From SIG603 sp964370405 (GTDB lineage Bacteria > Bacillota > Clostridia > Oscillospirales > Acutalibacteraceae): a DNA stretch of 14,326 bases. The notes beneath the pieces were generated by a model that was given only the letters and a program-made list of their open reading frames with translations, did no database searches and had not been told where the DNA came from. The first letter of the stretch is position 1. The number at the start of each line of letters is the position of its first letter. Shown here piece by piece: positions 12,751 to 14,326 of the stretch. Location: NCBI GenBank assembly GCA_964370405.1, contig CAYJJB010000049.1, forward strand, positions 1 through 14,326, written 5' to 3'. The translations under genes and the position numbers were made by a program.

Positions 12751-14326
12751 ATGCCACTAAATAAAGACATTAAAAAGGTACTTGTTATAGGTTCAGGACC
12801 TATAGTTATAGGTCAAGCGGCAGAGTTTGACTATGCAGGAACACAGGCTTGTCGTGCACTAAAAGACGACGGAATAGAGATAGTTTTAGTAAACTCTAAC
12901 CCTGCTACAATAATGACAGATAATGCAATGGCTGATAAAATTTATATAGAGCCACTTAACATTGAAACAATTAAAAGAATCATAAAAAAAGAAAAGCCAG
13001 ACAGCATACTTTCAGGCTTTGGTGGACAAACAGGTCTTACTTTATCTATGCAACTTGCAAAAGAAGGTTTTTTAGAGAAAAACGGAGTAAAACTTTTAGG
13101 TGCATCACCTGAAACTATTGATAAGGCAGAAGATAGACAAATCTTTAAAGATACAATGGAGAGCATTGGAGAACCTTGTATTCCATCAAAAGTTGTTACA
13201 AATGTAGAAGATGCGGCTGAGTTTGCAAAAGTGATAGAATATCCTGTAATTATAAGACCTGCATTTACTCTAGGTGGTTCAGGTGGCGGTATTGTTGATA
13301 CTGAGGAAGAATTATTTGAAGTAGCTGCAAATGGACTTGCACTTTCGCCAATAACTCAAATTCTTGTAGAAAAAAGCATTGCTGGCTGGAAAGAAATTGA
13401 GTTTGAAGTAATAAGAGATGGTGCGCACAACACTATTACAATATGCTCTATGGAAAACTTTGACCCAGTAGGCGTACACACAGGCGACAGCATAGTTATA
13501 GCACCTGCTGTAACTTTATCAGATAAAGAATACCAAATGCTAAGAACAGCTGCTATTAATATTATAGAAGCTTTAGGCGTTGAGGGTGGTTGTAACTGCC
13601 AATTTGCACTGCACCCAACATCATTTGAATATGCTGTTATTGAAGTTAACCCACGTGTGTCACGCTCATCAGCACTTGCATCAAAAGCTACAGGTTATCC
13701 TATTGCAAAAGTTGCGACTAAAATTGCGATAGGCTACACACTTGATGAAATAATAAATGCAGTTACAGGTAAAACTTATGCAGCGTTTGAACCAGCTCTT
13801 GACTATGTTGCGGTTAAATTCCCAAAATGGCCTTTTGATAAATTTGTATATGCAAAAAGAAATTTAGGTACACAAATGAAAGCAACTGGCGAAGTTATGT
13901 CAATAGCAGATACATTTGAAATGGCACTAATGAAAGCAGTAAGAGGTGCAGAAATTTCACTTGATACGCTAGATTTACCAGCGTTTCACTCAAAAGAAGA
14001 CAGCGAGCTTTGGCAAATACTAAAAGATGCAACAGACCAAAGACTTTTTGCAATAGTAGAACTTCTAAAAAGAGGCGTTACTTCAAAAGAAATACATGAT
14101 TTCACATGGATAGACATGTGGTTCTTGTCAAAAATAGAGAATATTTTAAACTATGAAAAAGCGATAGAAGACACAAAAATCGACTTTGATACCTATGTAA
14201 AAGGTAAAAAACTCGGATTTACGGATGAGGCGCTAAAACGTATTTCTAAAAATGATATTGAGCATAAAATCTCAGAAAACTTTAGAATGGTTGACACTTG
14301 TGCAGGTGAATTTAAAGCTGGTACAC
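12751..14326 (+). CDS. carB: Carbamoyl-phosphate synthase large subunit (partial)
   Basis: First 525 codons of CarB (usually ~1,070 residues), open to the window edge with no stop or frameshift. It shows the pre-ATP-grasp domain (KKVLVIGSGPIVIGQAAEFDYAGTQA split across 8-33, VNSNPATIMTD, GGQTGLTL), then the first ATP-grasp domain, which makes carboxyphosphate (RPAFTLGGSGGG, GWKEIEFEVIRD, ENFDPVGVHTGDS, VIEVNPRVSRSSALASKATGYP). The oligomerisation domain follows (LDYVAVKFPKWPFDKF, GTQMKATGEVM) and is cut off at the window end. GGAGGG (12739-12744) lies inside the last codons of carA, so the two subunits are translationally close, as expected for a 1:1 complex. Alternative naming as pyrAB is possible; the sequence does not distinguish arginine- from pyrimidine-dedicated copies. 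Confidence 0.96.
   Translation, partial: MPLNKDIKKVLVIGSGPIVIGQAAEFDYAGTQACRALKDDGIEIVLVNSNPATIMTDNAMADKIYIEPLNIETIKRIIKKEKPDSILSGFGGQTGLTLSMQLAKEGFLEKNGVKLLGASPETIDKAEDRQIFKDTMESIGEPCIPSKVVTNVEDAAEFAKVIEYPVIIRPAFTLGGSGGGIVDTEEELFEVAANGLALSPITQILVEKSIAGWKEIEFEVIRDGAHNTITICSMENFDPVGVHTGDSIVIAPAVTLSDKEYQMLRTAAINIIEALGVEGGCNCQFALHPTSFEYAVIEVNPRVSRSSALASKATGYPIAKVATKIAIGYTLDEIINAVTGKTYAAFEPALDYVAVKFPKWPFDKFVYAKRNLGTQMKATGEVMSIADTFEMALMKAVRGAEISLDTLDLPAFHSKEDSELWQILKDATDQRLFAIVELLKRGVTSKEIHDFTWIDMWFLSKIENILNYEKAIEDTKIDFDTYVKGKKLGFTDEALKRISKNDIEHKISENFRMVDTCAGEFKAGT

Noticed and set aside
1..14326. CRISPR array, tRNA/rRNA genes, transposase or prophage genes
   Set aside because: No regularly spaced repeats, cloverleaf-like or rRNA-like sequences, or recognisable mobile-element proteins were seen on either strand.

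Overview
The window looks like chromosomal DNA of a low-GC Gram-positive anaerobe, probably class Clostridia. It is roughly one-third GC by eye. Ribosome binding sites are strong (AGGAG, GGAGG), promoters are of the sigma-A type (TTGACA/TATAAT-like, 16-17 nt spacers), and nearly all stops are TAA. The gene content fits: a class B sortase, a CheV coupling protein, a FabV-type enoyl reductase and carAB. A run of 10 Ns at 7337-7346 shows it is draft sequence.

Layout. (1) 11-2321, plus strand: a compact three-gene unit. It holds a FliK-C-terminal-like protein, a stand-alone FlhB-C-terminal-like protein (the arrangement known as ylqG-ylqH in Bacillus subtilis), and a VanY-type D-Ala-D-Ala carboxypeptidase broken by two single-base losses in T-runs. 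(2) 2339-3289: cheV (CheW plus receiver domain) with its own promoter. (3) 3290-3567: a hairpin-rich gap between convergent genes, in which a 30-bp bidirectional terminator occurs twice as a direct repeat around a 198-bp insert. (4) 3568-6745, minus strand: a membrane protein with an acidic ectodomain and a basic tail, a homoserine/choline-kinase-like phosphotransferase, and a secreted protein combining a cysteine-less thioredoxin fold with two FN3-like domains. (5) 6856-10333, plus strand: a likely operon of class B sortase (split by the assembly gap), MFS transporter and fabV. fabV carries an in-frame TAG between its NADH-binding half and its catalytic Tyr-Lys half. (6) 10362-11393: a xylose-isomerase-like TIM-barrel protein as a single-gene transcription unit with a clear promoter and terminator. 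(7) 11479-14326: a regulatory leader followed by carA and the first half of carB (pyrimidine/arginine precursor synthesis), running off the window.

Functionally this is mostly ordinary chromosome. The parts that deserve attention are the interrupted fabV, the decayed vanY-like gene, the repeat-flanked insert between convergent genes, the unusual carAB leader (candidate attenuator, mini-ORF, second promoter, direct repeats), and two exported or membrane proteins of unusual architecture. I see no CRISPR array, tRNA, rRNA, transposase or prophage gene. I do not see a convincing new multi-gene defence or metabolic system.
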